DNA of 64,000 bases from Omphiscola glabra (GCA_964017045.1 OZ024801.1:35017257-35081256); one strand, 5' to 3'. Shown: positions 22,127 through 34,566, numbered from the stretch's first letter. Notes: generated by a model from the sequence alone, not told the origin. A program made the numbers and translations.

Positions 22127-22368
22127 CCTTATACCTAGAGCATATTTAAGGGTAAAAACTAATTTCTAATGCTGTTTAAAGATGAACGCCCAGGGGGGCA
22201 GAGGGGGTGTGGTTGAGAGGTTCAGAAGTGGTGCTGAAATTAACTGATTAAGAACCGTTGTGGAAGATTGGGGTTACTTGGCAGGCTGAGTAATGTCAGT
22301 GTAACTTGGATGACATGACATGCTTTTTATATTACAAAACATGGGCAGTAAACGGACGGATACACTTT

Positions 22369-22521
22369 AGAGAGCATTACTGGACCTAGGGAGCATTACT
22401 GGACCTAGGGAGCATTACTGGACCTAGGGAGCATTACTAGACCAAGGGAGCAATACTGGACCTAGGGAGCATTAATGGACCTAGGGAGCATTACTGTACC
22501 AAGGGAGCAATACTGGACCTG
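22369..22521. repeat. 19-bp minisatellite, about 8 copies
   Basis: Units of GAGCATTACTGGACCTAGG, with CAATACTGGACC and CCAAGG variants. Confidence 0.93.
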
Positions 22522-23015
22522 TTTTTTTTTTACGGTACTTTGAAAGCTACCTAGAACTTGATGGTCAAAATATTCGAATTAAATGTTTGATAAACTCTGC
22601 TATAGAGCACGTATTTCATGTCAACTCTTTATAAGTCATATATTTATGTCTTCAAATGAAATCATAATTATTACAATATCTTTTTAACTTCGTCCAGCAA
22701 AATGGATGAGGGTAAGTGTTCGTAATAGAGCCGCATGTAATCAAGCAGCTATGAACAGTGCGGTAGCCAATAGCCACACAAAAAGTTGGAAACAGAACAA
22801 ACAAAGAATTGACCATCCGCGACTTTGATTTTTAATAATGTGTTGATTTTTTAAAACGTTAGAATATTGGTAGAAGGAAGGTCACAATCTTGACATTTTT
22901 ATTTTATTACTGCCCCGTTGAAATTATACAGCAAAGTCTTTTTGTAAAATCATTTTGTGTCACTTGTACTTATTTGAATTGTGTGAGTTGATCACGTCAA
23001 TAAGTATGGACTATT
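22522..23015. other. no gene seen
   Basis: AT-rich unique sequence with no recognised features. Confidence 0.5.
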
Positions 23016-23017
23016 CA

Positions 23018-23297
23018 AATAGAAGCAAGTATAAGCAAGTATAAGCAAGTATAAGCAATTAGAAGCAAGTAGAAGCAAGTAGAAGCAAGTAGAAGCAAGT
23101 ATAAGCAAGTAGAAGCAAGTAGAAGCAAGTAAAAGCAAGTAAAAGCAAGTAGAAGCAAGTAGAAGCAAGTAGAAGCAAGTAGAAGCAAGTTTAAGCAAGT
23201 AGAAGCAAGTATAAGCAAGTAGAAGCAAGTAGAAGCAAGTAAAAGCAAGTAAAAGCAAGTAGAAGCAAGTAGAAGCAAGTAGAAGCAAGTATAAGTC
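23018..23297. repeat. 10-bp minisatellite, about 28 copies
   Basis: Unit AGAAGCAAGT with ATAAGCAAGT and AAAAGCAAGT variants. Two halves share the same variant order (AAAA pair followed by four AGAA units), indicating a block duplication. Confidence 0.96.
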
Positions 23298-23345
23298 TCA
23301 AGTAGAAATTTTAAACATTTAAGAAATGTGGCAAATTTCAATAGA

Positions 23346-24716
23346 TCGATAGTCACAAGTGTGTCTCGATGGTCACAAGTGTGTCTCGATGGTCACAAGT
23401 GTGTCTCGATGGTCACATGTGTGTCTCGATGGTCACAAGTGTGTCTCGATGGTCACAAGTTTGGCTCGATGGTCACATGTGTGGCTCGATGGACACAAGT
23501 GTGGCTCGATGGTCACAAATGTGGCTCGATGGACACAAGTGTGGCTCGATGGTCTCAAGTGTGGCTCGATGGACACAAGTGTGGCTCGATGGTCACAAGT
23601 GTGGCTCGATGGTCACAAGTGTGGCTCGATGGACACAAGTGTGGCTCGATGGACACAAGTGTGGCTCGATGGACACAGTTGTGGATCGATGGTCACAAGT
23701 GTGGCTCGATGGACACATGTGTGGCTCGATGGTCACAAGTGTGTCACGATGGTCACATGTGTGGCTCGATGGTCACAAGTGTGTCTCGATGGTCACAAGT
23801 GCAGCTCGATGGTTACAAGTGTTGCTCGATGGACACAAGTGTGGCTCGATGGTCACAAGTGTGGCTCGATGGTCACAAGTGTGGCTCGATGGTCACAAGT
23901 TTGGCTCGATGGTCACAAGTAGCTCGATGGACACAAGTGTGGCTCGATGGACACAAGTGTGGCTCGATGTAAACAAGTGTGGCTCGATGGTCACAAGTGT
24001 GGCTCGATGGACACAAGTGTGGCTCGATGGACACAAGTGTGGCTCGATGGACACAAGTGTGGCTCGATGGTCACAAGTGTGGCTCGATGGTCACAAGTGT
24101 GGCTCGATGCACACAAGTGTGGCTCGATGGTCACATGTGTGGCTCGATGCACACAAGTGTGGCTCGATGGTCACAAGTGTGGCTTGGTGGTCACAAGTGT
24201 GGCTCGATGGTCACAAGTGTGGCTCGGTGGTCACAAGTGTGGCTCGATGGTCACAAGTGTGGCTCGATGGTCACATGTGTGTCTCGATGGACACAATTGT
24301 GTCTCGATGGTCACAAGTGTGTCTCGATGGTCACATGTGTGTCTCGATGGTCACATGTGTGTCTCGATGGTCACAAGTGTGTATCGATGGTCACATGTGT
24401 GTCTCGATGGACACAAGTGTGTCACGATGGTCACATGTGTGTCTCGATGGACACAAGTGTGGCTCGATGGTCACAAGTGTGGCTCGATGGTCACATGTGT
24501 GCCTCAATGGCCATATGTGTGGCTCAATGGTCGCATGTGCGCCTTGATGGTCACATGTGTGGCTCGATGGTCACAAGTGTGTCTCGATGGTCACATGTGT
24601 GTCTCGATGGTCACAAGTGTGGCTCGATGGTCACAAGTGTAGCTCGATGGTAACTTGTGTAGCTCGATGGTAACTTTTGTGGCTCAATGGTCGTATGTGT
24701 ACCTCGATGGTAACAT
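23346..24716. repeat. 20-bp minisatellite, about 68 copies
   Basis: Unit GTGGCTCGATGGTCACAAGT. GTGTCTCG units lie mainly at the two flanks and GTGGCTCG units in the middle; GGTCAC and GGACAC alternate. The last units are diverged (AGCTCGATGGTAACTT). All three + strand frames are open over long spans (up to 392 codons), but the translation is a simple periodic string. Confidence 0.98.
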
Positions 24717-25275
24717 GTTTTCCTAACAGCAAATAAGCTGTTGCCCACAACAGTGAGCGGTCTTGCATCATTATTTTTACAATCTTTGCACACTGCTGCC
24801 TTTGGGGATGCAACGTTATTGTAACATAACACATGAAAATTTGTTTGTAACTCTTATAACACATGAACATTGGTTTTGTAACTATTATTACCAACAACAG
24901 AAACAAACACCGGCATAAATAAAAATTAAAACGCAATCTGCGACAATCCGATGTGTCGTTGTAAGAACAGGTGTTTGGTTCCGTCGTGTTGTTTGAACAA
25001 GCTTGTTTGTACCAAGCAGGGTCACCGCCAATAGTTAGACAACTCACCTTGCACTCACTCGTCACTTCCCCAACAGACCATGTGCTCTGCGTGACTTTTC
25101 AACCTCCTTCGAGTTTTCTGTGTTTGTCTCCCTTGAAATCCCTCTTAAAACATCTGACCCGACACCCCCCCCCCCCCCCCAATTTTTCCCCTTCTAACCG
25201 GTCCTCATCATTGATTTCAGAGATACAGTGTTGGAATAGTTTTAAAAAGTGGCATCGGCTCGTCTTCATTTAACA
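24717..25275. other. no gene seen
   Basis: Unique DNA with a C tract near 25165-25180. Open frames here match no family I know. Confidence 0.5.
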
Positions 25276-25277
25276 TT

Positions 25278-25622
25278 TGTCAGTCTGCCTCTCTGCTTTG
25301 AATATTAGTTGTGAGCTCACCAAGGCAAGGAAGTGACTTTTGTTGCTGCATGTTAGGGTTATCAGGCGAAATTATTGCACCAATTCAGATGTACGGGTTA
25401 CACATTACGAGACACATTTAATTATTTTTTTTAAAATCGAAAATGACACAGCAAAATGTTCGCTCCTTGTGGATGCGCACTGAGGCATCAACGCGTATCA
25501 CACGTTTGAATACGGACAAATTTGTGTGTGTGTGGGGGGGGGGGGGTTGTATACTAATTCCAAACATTCCGAGAAGTCTGCCTCTCTGCTCTGAATATTA
25601 GTTGTGAGCTCAACAATGTAAC
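25278..25622. repeat. 45-bp direct duplication about 295 bp apart
   Basis: GTCTGCCTCTCTGCTTTGAA with ATATTAGTTGTGAGCTCA at 25281 recurs at 25576 (CTCTGAA variant), at the left border of the 47-bp array. The intervening DNA contains a G tract near 25536. Confidence 0.85.
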
Positions 25623-26073
25623 ACGTGTAAATATAGAGTAGACTTTGCTCACCAACTCACCAATGTAACACGTGTAAATATAGAGCAGACTTTGCTCACC
25701 AACTCACCAATGTAACACGTGTAAATATAGAGTAGACTTTGCTCACAAACTCACCAATGTAACACGTGTAAATATAGAGTAGACTTTGCTCACCAACTCA
25801 CCAATGTAGCACGTGTAAATATAGAGTAGACTTTGCTCACCAACTCACCAATGTAGCACGTGTAAATATAGAGTAGACTTTGCTCACCAACTCACCAATG
25901 AAGCACGTGTAAATATAGAGTAGACTTTGCTCACCAACTCACCAATGTAGCACGTGTAAATATAGAGTAGACTTTGCTCACCAACTCACCAATGTAACAC
26001 GTGTAAATATAGAGTAGACTTTGCTGACCAACTCACCAATGTAACACGTGTAAATATAGAGTAGTCTTTGCTT
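25610..26073. repeat. 47-bp minisatellite with ACACGTGT, 10 copies
   Basis: Unit core CAATGTAACACGTGTAAATA followed by TAGAGTAGACTTTGCTCAC. Units contain ACACGTGT or the variant GCACGTGT. This is the same palindrome as in the 38-bp array 3.5 kb to the left, although the rest of the unit is unrelated. Confidence 0.96.
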
Positions 26074-26906
26074 TTTAAAATCCATCTAACTTTTTATTGT
26101 GCTCCTGCCAATAGCTGTTTCTTCAGTCAAGTTCCGCCCCCCCCCCCCCCCCCCCCCCGGGAGAAAAATGAGAACCACAAAAAAACTAAAATATATTTGA
26201 TAAAATAACGCCTAAATACCGTTGTCATTTGTAGAACATTTCTAAACAGAACAGTAACTGGTAACCGATTACGCTTAGTGGAAATTATGAAACATCGCTG
26301 AACTCGATATATTTAATGAGCCGTATATTTAAGGCTAATCTTGTATTGGATTATAAATGGTTTTTTTAAATGAACTGCTCCTCATTATAACCGAAGGTTT
26401 ACTCCTGTTCGCATAATTGGCACTTTTATATCAGTTTCCTGGATGACAGTAAAGATAGACATTTAAATACGTATCCTTTATATACAAAGATCCCAACTGC
26501 CTTCCTTCTATTTAATATCAGCCCCACCTTTTTGAAAGCATTTCTTAAATTTCAATGTTTCTTGATATGAGTTGAGTAAAAAAAACAACACACACACACA
26601 CACACACAACACCCCCCCCCCCCCTTTTTACACACACAATAGACAAAAAACACAAAAAATAAACAACTAATTAAACTGTTTAACTACAATTTCGTACATG
26701 TTAATTCCATTAAAAAAATTGTTGTTTTAGTTTTAGAAAACATTCCCTTTTCTAAATCAACCGTTTTAAAATAGATTCTGAAGATTTGTTAAAAAAACAA
26801 TAAATGTTTTAAATTAGACTGAAGATGTAATTTGTAATTTATTTGAAGAAATTCAGAGTAGTTTGAAATGATAAATAAACATTTCAATCAATGAGTATTG
26901 GGAAAT
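26074..26906. other. AT-rich DNA with C and CA tracts
   Basis: A long C tract (about 26138-26158), a (CA)n run followed by a C tract (about 26588-26624), otherwise AT-rich with no genes seen. Confidence 0.6.
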
Positions 26907-27008
26907 GTATAATACGACATATTTATACGACATGTTAATACGACATATTTATACGACATGTTAATACGACATATTTATACGACATGTTAATACGACATAT
27001 TTATACGA
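26907..27008. repeat. 26-bp AT-rich minisatellite, about 4 copies
   Basis: Unit core TACGACATATTTATACGACA followed by TGTTAA. Confidence 0.92.
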
Positions 27009-27443
27009 TTTCCCTCAAATAAAGTCACACATTAATAAATATATGTCTTTTGTAAATATCTCATGTCTTCTTAACATAAGTATGCCATTATTATACGATT
27101 TATAAAAATGACCAGTTTTAAAAACCCATTAACATGTATAGAAATTGCCACAGAACTTTTTTTTTCCTTTCTATTTGAGTCTGGTAAAACTTGGAAATAT
27201 TTAGAAAAGTTCATTATTATACTCAAGTTTTTTTGTTTGGTTTTTTTCCATTTGCGTTCAACATGTAAGATGATGTTAGAAGTGAGTTTTTGTGCTGAAA
27301 CCTTTTGAGCGCAAATTTTTTAAATTTCATTTATTTATGAATTAGTTTGCACGAAAAATCGTTTAAATAAAAATCTAAAAACCGAATTACTATCCAGCAG
27401 CAAATTAAAAAAGTAATAATTGGTTTAACACAACAAGGTCAAG
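27009..27443. other. no gene seen
   Basis: AT-rich. A 66-codon open frame at 27108-27308 has no recognisable family. Confidence 0.5.
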
Positions 27444-27613
27444 CAGAGCCGTCCATCGCTTCAATTTTTTAATGTCCCCTGCCATTTTTGGGTTTGTCCC
27501 CCAACATACCACCCCCTTTTCTTTTCAAAGCTGATAATTAAAAAAAAATTTCCACATCACAACTTTGAGCTCCTTAAATATCCAAGGGTCCCTGCAGCCG
27601 TATGACGGCTCTG
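27444..27613. mobile_element. hAT-like MITE with CAGAGCCGTC ends
   Basis: Ends CAGAGCCGTC and GACGGCTCTG are perfectly inverted over 10 bp. The flanks AGGTCAAG (27436-27443) and AGGTCACG (27614-27621) match at 7 of 8. 170 bp, non-coding. Confidence 0.82.
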
Positions 27614-27677
27614 AGGTCACGTGACACCTAAATTTTCAACTAACATCTCTCTTGCTGCTCTCCGATTAAGGGCAAAA

Positions 27678-28101
27678 CTAAATTCAGATATGTGCTAAAA
27701 CATTCAGGTATGTACTAAAACATTCAGGTATGTGCTAAAACATTCAGGTATGCGCTAAAACATTCAGGTATGTGCTAAAACATTCAGGTATGTGCTAAAA
27801 CATTCAGGTATGTGCTAAAACATTCAGGTATGTGCTAAAACATTCAGGTATGTGCTAAAACATTCAGGTATGTGCTAAAACATTCAGGTATGTGCTAAAA
27901 CATTCAGGTATGTGCTAAAACATTCAGGTATGTGCTAAAACATTCAGGTATGTGCTAAAACATTCAGGTATGTGCTAAAACATTCAGGTATGTGCTAAAA
28001 CATTCGGGTATGTGCTAAAACATTCAGGTATGTGCTAAAACATTCAGGTATGTGCTAAAACATTCAGGTATGTTCTAAAACATTCAGGTATGTGCTAAAA
28101 C
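27678..28101. repeat. 20-bp minisatellite, about 21 copies, nearly perfect
   Basis: Unit AAAACATTCAGGTATGTGCT. Only a handful of single-base differences over 420 bp, which is the highest homogeneity in the window along with the 19-bp array at 11.8 kb. Confidence 0.98.
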
Positions 28102-28583
28102 TAAAGTGCATTCTCTAAAAAAAATTAAAATTGGTAAGGGGCTCAGACCCTGCCATCATTTTTACTGGGGAGTCTTCGTTCGGTCCGCTCAACTTCTGCT
28201 TCACACTTTTCTCAAGCCGATCAATGTGAAAGTATTTGTTTGGATCTAAGCTTTGTGCCAAACGATTACACAGGGGCACGCCACAACCGGAGTAAATTCA
28301 TATTGTGTTTGGCACTGGGCGCCTAATTTGCATGCTGATAGATGCCATTCTATTCCACCTTTCGAGCCCGGACGGTAAAAAAAATCATTCCCCCAGCTCA
28401 AATTGTCTAATAGAAACAATGACTTCAGGTATACGCCAAAATGCATCTCTGTTGGTTACATTTTTTTATATAATCTTGATGCGACACTCGTCCCCTTCTT
28501 TTTCGCGTACGGCACCTTCGATTTCTGCCAATTCCTGTAAAAAATGATAGTATAGATGGCCCTTGTCTCTAATTTGGGCGCTG
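28102..28583. other. no gene seen
   Basis: Unique DNA. Overlapping short open frames on both strands show no known family. Confidence 0.5.
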
Positions 28584-28790
28584 AAATATCCACTGCCTAG
28601 TGGATTAGTTAGTATGGTGCAGCTCAATATCCACTGCCTAGTGGATTAGTTAGTATGGTGCAGCTCAATAACCACTGCCTAGTGGACTAGTTAGTATGGT
28701 GTAGCTCAATAACCACTGCCTAATGGATTAGTTAGTATGGTGTAGCTCAATAACCACTGCCTAATGGATTAGTTAGTATGGTGCAGCCCT
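28584..28790. repeat. 41-bp minisatellite, 5 copies
   Basis: Unit core CCACTGCCTAGTGGATTAGT followed by TAGTATGGTGCAGCTCAAT. CCACTGCCTAGTGG is an imperfect inverted repeat, so each unit can form a small hairpin. Confidence 0.95.
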
Positions 28791-29758
28791 GGGAAGTCAA
28801 ATAGTTTTCCCGTGCTCCTTACCACGGTATATACTCTGCGGTTATCTGAAAATCCCTCCATATGAAGAAAATTGTTACACCTAGGTGAAAAACTCATTCG
28901 CCCCCTTCCTTATAAGTCACATGGTACGGCCCACGCGAACATCTGAAATGGTCTAAAACAAACACTGCCTGCCGTTCCCTGTCATTACTTATTTGGGGTT
29001 ACGCCGCTGCTTATATTCCACACCCACCCTCTAAAAAAAATATAAAGCCACAAAAAAAAGAATAAAAGTGTCTTTTGTTAACGCTCCACCATGACATCGG
29101 ACGATTCTTCTGTCGGGTGTTGTATGGCTCTCTGGGGTTTAGGCGCCCTAAGCCCAAACCTGTTCGAAGGGACAATAGAGATAGGGATCAGTACTGATCC
29201 CAAAAGATCTGTTTCGGATCCTTTGATGGTCTATGTCGGCTTGTTGCAGGATGTCTACTTGGACGCTCCGTGTCTTTTGTTCTGCTTCTAATTAATTCAG
29301 TCTCCAAAACAGATCAGTCGAACATCTCAACTATTGTTCTTTCAGCAAGCCGAAGCTTTAGACACAATAAACAGGGTTTTGTTAGTTATTGATTCGATTC
29401 TGTTCAAAACCGGATAGGGTAATGGTCACTATCTCGAATGTATGGCCTGGTTTGTGATATCTCTCACTTAGGAGGTCCTTACAATTTAAATAGGCGGCTT
29501 TAGCTGCCTGTGGAAAGAGGAGGGGTAATATGTCGTCGGTTGCCGCTTATAGAGCTTGGCCACACTCCCGACAACATTAACAGTAAGATAATTGTAAATA
29601 CTCAAACAGTTTTTTGTCTTTGGCTTCCATTTTTTATTGCCCTAATTCCAAGGACCCCAGCTTTTTATGATTATTTCATTTTATAAATGAGAAATATGTT
29701 TATTAATAAGTTTTTGTATTTTCCTAGCAGCTAAAAAATTAAATAGTAGAACAAGGTA
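28791..29758. other. no gene seen
   Basis: Mixed unique sequence. A MITE-like right end (TTACGCCGCTG near 29000) stands alone without a partner. A 66-codon open frame at 29091-29291 has no recognisable family. Confidence 0.5.
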
Positions 29759-30284
29759 CAGTGGAACTCCGCTATAACGCGATGATCGGGGTTCATAAAA
29801 TCGGATCGCGTTAAAAGCGAGGTCGCGTTAATGCATGGTATTACAATATTTAACTTTTTCCCAAGAAATCCCTTACGTGTTACTATTTATACCGGAAGAA
29901 AGCCTCGTTATCGGCATTAATTTTGATACTAGTTTGAACGTGGTGCGTTTAGGGGCTCATTTTCTACGATATTTTGAAAAGTTGTGATTTATTTTGCTTT
30001 AAAAAATGGCTTACCAAGCAATTGATACAATTTTCAAAGAACTTAGGTCTGATGGAGTAAATGAATTTCAAATTTCAGGAACCATGCCACGATCATATTA
30101 TTTTAAAAGTCACAACTAATCTCATGCCCAAAATGAAGTTAATTTCTTGTTTTGTTTTTTTTTACTTTTCTCCAAATTTTTTTTCTCCATGTGAATAAAT
30201 ATACAAAATTTCGGGAGCCATGCTACGAACGCGTTATATCCGAATTCGCGTTATGGCGGGGCGCGTTATAGCGGGGTTCCACTG
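29759..30284. mobile_element. pogo/Tc1-mariner-like MITE with TA target
   Basis: Ends CAGTGGAACTCCGCTATAAC and TATAGCGGGGTTCCACTG are inverted, flanked on both sides by TA (29757-29758 and 30285-30286). Subterminal GCGTTA words recur (GCGTTAAAAGCG, CGCGTTATATCC). CAGTGGAACC-type ends with TA duplication fit the pogo/Tigger branch of Tc1-mariner. 526 bp with no transposase frame, so non-autonomous. Confidence 0.88.
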
Positions 30285-30286
30285 TA

Positions 30287-31267
30287 TGTGGAATCAAAAG
30301 ACAGACCATAAGATGTAAACGTTTCGGCTTAGAGACTTCTTCAGCAAACAGGACAAATGAAAATACGACAAGAAACCGAGCATAGTAAAAAAAAATGTGA
30401 GAGATCTCCTTTGTTGTTGCCGGAAGTAGGATTCTCGATATCAAGATTATAGGAAGTGAAGAATATATATATTGGTACTTGGTACATGTACTGTGAAAAA
30501 TAAGGTCTTTCATTTATTATCAGCTAAAAACGAATCGATTTAAATACGTTCGAATTCTTAAAAACAAGATAGGGATTTTTCTATTATTTTACCGAAATCG
30601 AATAAATTTAAATGTACAAAAAATAAAATATAACCGATTTTATTTTAGTATGTTTAAGTATTATTACTATAAAATAACAATTAAAGAATTATAAAGAATT
30701 TTAATGGAATTTTAAATTTATTATATTCTTTTTGTTATGAATAAATTATCATCTAAAATTTATTTTTATTAAATGATAATCGCATGTATCGGGAAAACCC
30801 AAACATCTGTTGCTTTACGTGCGAAATTAAATGTCTGTCTTACTAACAAAATTACTTCAAAAGATATACAATTTTCGGTTGAACACAAAAACTAAAATAA
30901 TCTTATTTTAAAATAATTATGAACAGGCTAATCTCTAGCTTTAAATGTTCTTGACTGAGAGTTAACATATTTAAATAATATTTTGACTGCGAAATTAAAG
31001 AACCCAATTTGACACAAAACTAGCATCTGTGTGCATTTCATGATTAATTTGAAAGAAAATGTTTAAAATGTAATAGCTTAGTATAAACCATGGTGAGAAT
31101 GTATTTTGAATCAAAGGCATCATATTATAAAAATTCGTGAAATTAAAATTATATATTGCTTTAACTTTTACATTAAGTTAAGATTATGTTGCTGTACTTA
31201 GTATATTAAATAAATCTTAATAAATGCTAATAATTGCTCAAATGATTCGCACATCGCCATCATTAAA
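30287..31267. other. AT-rich, no gene seen
   Basis: Very AT-rich DNA (TTTAAAT, AAATTTA words) with no recognisable coding or transposon structure. Confidence 0.6.
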
Positions 31268-31738
31268 TGTTCGTGATTCCCTGCTCTTGTAGCACCTTGA
31301 TCTCCCACGATTGCCTGCTCTTGTAGCACCTTGATCTCCCTCGATTGCCTGCTCTGGTAGCACCTTGATCTCTCTCGATTGCCTGTTCTTGTAGCACCTT
31401 GATCTTCCTCGATTGCCTGCTCTGGTAGCACCTTGATCTCTCTCGATTGCCTGCTCTGGTAGCACCTTGATCTCCCTCGATTGCCTGCTCTGGTAGCACC
31501 TTGATCTCTCTCGATTGCCTGCTCTGGTAGCACCTTGATCTCCCACGATTGCCTGCTCTGGTAGCACCTTGATCTCCCATGATAGCCTGCTCTGGTAGCA
31601 CCTTGATCTCCCTCGATTGCCTGCTCTGGTAGCACCTTGATCTCCCTCGATTGCCTGGTCTGGTAGCACCTTGATCTCCCTCGATTGCCTGCTCTGGTAG
31701 CACCTTGATCTCCCTCGAGCTGCCTGCTCTGGTGGCCC
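31268..31738. repeat. 34-bp minisatellite, about 14 copies
   Basis: Unit core CTCTGGTAGCACCTTGATCT followed by CCCTCGATTGCCTG. All three minus-strand frames are open; one runs on into unique DNA to 31850 (195 codons) but shows no known domain. Confidence 0.97.
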
Positions 31739-32084
31739 TTTGTATGTAACTGAGTTTTATTTTGAAACCGACTGCAGAAATCTCAGACACAATTGCTATT
31801 TTATATTTGGTGTCACTCCCTGTGAAGGTGTCATCCTGTGCGGTCCGCACCCCGAAGTCCGCTTAGTGACACTGCTATATATGGAACTATTTTATGTCGA
31901 TGGTGTGTGTACCCTCTTTTCCTCACGTACACACAAAATATCAAATTGATGTTTCACGCAATTATTTTATCGAGTTTCAAATATTATTTTAATTTAAAAA
32001 AAACTAATAAGAATGCCTTGCAATTAAACACAAAAAAACTATGATTTGTTTTACAGTTTACAAGCTTGCAAAAATGTATTACGA
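31739..32084. other. no gene seen
   Basis: AT-rich spacer between two arrays; nothing recognised. Confidence 0.5.
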
Positions 32085-32343
32085 AAAAACAAGGAGAGCA
32101 ATTAGAAAGAAAGAAGACCGTAACGGTTCTTTAAGGAGAGCAATTACAAAGAAAGAAGACCGTAACGGTTCTTTAAGGAGAGCAATTACAAAGAAAGAAG
32201 ACCGTAACGGTTCTTTAAGGAGAGCAATTACAAAGAAAGAAGACCGTAACGGTTCTTTAAGGAGAGCAATTACAAAGAAAGAATACCGTAACGGTTCTTA
32301 AAGGAGAGCAATTACAAACAAAGAAGACCGTAACGGTTCTTTC
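32085..32343. repeat. 42-bp minisatellite, about 6 copies
   Basis: Unit core AAGGAGAGCAATTACAAAGA followed by AGAAGACCGTAACGGTTC. Each unit has the inverted repeat ACCGT-A-ACGGT. The 14-codon period leaves a + strand frame open from 32041 to 32301. One unit has a TAA stop, showing no coding constraint. Confidence 0.95.
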
Positions 32344-32917
32344 ACTAACTTAAGACTTGAACGGTTTGCTAGAAATGTTTCAATTTGTTTGAAGTTGCGA
32401 AATCCAAAGTTAATGCTTTCCTTAAAGTAAATGAGTAATGTTATGTATGTGTACCCAATGATTTCACTCATCAAGATAAAATAGTAATCCCTCAGGGGGC
32501 ATGCCGGGAGATCGGGATCGGTCAAAATAATCTAGGAAATACCCAGGGTATGAAATCATGAGCTCGAAAGCAACTCGACCTTTGGATAAGTTCATTTGAC
32601 AAGTCAATAGCATGAGCATAATATCGTCTGCGCCTCCTTCGGTTCCTAAGATAACTGATGTAATAAAGGGGGAACTGCACCCCAGCATGTGTGACAAGCT
32701 TCATGGACGGGGTCAATAGTTTGTATGTACAACCCCTGGCCTCGGGGATCAGCGTATGTTATTTTTCCATCAGCCGATGAACAGTTTTCCCGGATGGTTC
32801 ATGGGGGTGTTAATCCCTGCCTGTTAATCTTTTGAACCCTTTCAGTGCTATTGTTTCTTTGAAGGTTCTTGTACACGGGATTAGCCCCCGGACGCCTAAA
32901 CTTGCAAAAATCAGGAA
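32344..32917. other. no gene seen
   Basis: Unique DNA; overlapping minus-strand open frames of about 75 codons match no family I recognise. Confidence 0.5.
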
Positions 32918-33046
32918 CCCGCTTTGTTTGTGTTTAATAAGTCTGTAAATAAATCTAGTACTTGGTATATGGGAGAATTGCTTTGTTTGTGTTGGATAAG
33001 TCTGTAAATATGAGATACTTCTATTACCTGGTATATGGGAGAATTG
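32918..33046. repeat. about 60-bp direct repeat, 2 copies
   Basis: GCTTTGTTTGTGTT, then AAGTCTGTAAAT and TGGTATATGGGAGAATTG, occur twice in tandem with small indels. Confidence 0.85.
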
Positions 33047-34364
33047 TCAGAATGTTAAATATAAGTTATCTGCTTAATTTAATAAATTTTATGTATAGAC
33101 TTGATGTCTGGAATTACTGTTAGAAATTGTAACTGTAAGTTGTTTGTAGTACTTGGACTCGTGTAGAGTTGACATCACTGTTATGCCCTGATACTTGTCA
33201 TTAAAACTACAGTTTGAGAAATGCCAATAGAGCTATTTCATAACAGGAGCGTACAAACATTAGGTTGTTGAACCACCCCTACCCCCGCATCCAATCTCGA
33301 TATATGCACCCGCTTAAACAATTTTACAGCTATTCATACTTTGGATGAACCGAAGGAAAGAAATATGAGGACTGTTGACATTAGTTTGAGAATCGTATTT
33401 TAACCCCCACCCCCACCATATTTTTTTTAATGATCTCGTGAGATGCGTATTCTGAATCCAATTCCTTGGTAGCCGCCTGTGACCACCTGGTGACTCGCAT
33501 GGTTTTCCTCAATTTACAGTAACATTTGTGTTCTAAGTAAACTTCCAAATTATATATTTAATAGAAAAAGTAAAACAATTTTTTTAAAAACTTTATTACC
33601 ACATTTTTCTTTAAAAAGATTTTTTGGTAAATTAAACTAAAATCAAAATAATATATATATATATATAATTTTATTTTAGCGAAAGGGTGCGCTTTTGAGG
33701 CCAATGACCGAGGACAAGGGTCAAGTACAGAGTCTGGCGGAAGTTGTATATTTACACAAAGTATCAGACGTTCCGCCCGTAGGCCACCAAAGTGCGTCAA
33801 TAGACTAATAAATGGGCACTTGAGAAATCCCACGGCGGCACGAGAACTCGAACTTGTTTTTAAGGGGCCATTAAGGATTTTTCTAAATTCCTGGTTATGT
33901 ACGGTTATGTACGGTTATGTACGGCGGTCGAATGAAAGAAGGTCAACTAAATACATCTAATCTTTATAACATTTAATTTCATGTATCCGAAATGACATTG
34001 CTATCTCTGTATTATGAATCTATATTGCTATCTCTGTATTATGAATCTATATTCACAAGTGTCATTTTCCGTTTCTCCAACTCGTTGTTTTGAAACGATG
34101 TGTTGCGACACTCTGGTGTGTCGTCGACGTTTTACAGGTGTGTCGCAAAATTTATTATAAAAAAGTGTTTATTTTGTCTATTTCACCTACCTTATGTAAC
34201 ATTCTGCATGTAAGATTGTGCATGTAAGATTGTGCATATAAGATTGTGCCTTCATAAAATGACTAAATATTATTTTAAGACTTGAAAGGTGTGTCGATGG
34301 GATTTCAATGTTTAGAAAAAAAGATTTGATGACGTCATGAATGTACATTGTAGTGGTTAATCAC
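33047..34364. other. no gene seen; small tandem repeats
   Basis: AT-rich. Contains (AT)n near 33650-33667, three GGTTATGTAC copies (about 33892-33923), a duplicated TTGCTATCTCTGTATTATGA (33999 and 34026), and four 14-bp TGTAAGATTGTGCA units (about 34208-34249). Confidence 0.55.
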
Positions 34365-34566
34365 AAGACATATGTATGGTTAATCACAAGACATATATAT
34401 GGTTGATCACAAAGACATATATATGTTTGATCACAAAGAAATATATATGTTTGATCACAAAGAAATATATATGGTTGATCACTAGACATATATATGGTTG
34501 ATCACAAGACATATATATATATATGGTTGATCACTATACATATATATATGGTTGATCACTAGACAT
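34365..34566. repeat. 24/25-bp GTTGATCAC minisatellite, left block
   Basis: Nine imperfect units with core ACATATATATGGTTGATCAC. The same unit reappears at 37497-37568 and, diverged, at about 39690-39750. A single array was therefore probably split by the Helitron-like element and the RTE-like LINE that now lie between. Confidence 0.9.

Noticed and set aside
23369..24547. Longest + strand open frame (392 codons)
   Set aside because: Entirely inside the 20-bp minisatellite; all three frames are open and the translation is a periodic string without a domain.
31263..31850. 195-codon minus-strand frame extending from unique DNA into the 34-bp array
   Set aside because: The unique part shows no domain and the rest is repeat; two other frames are open in the same place.
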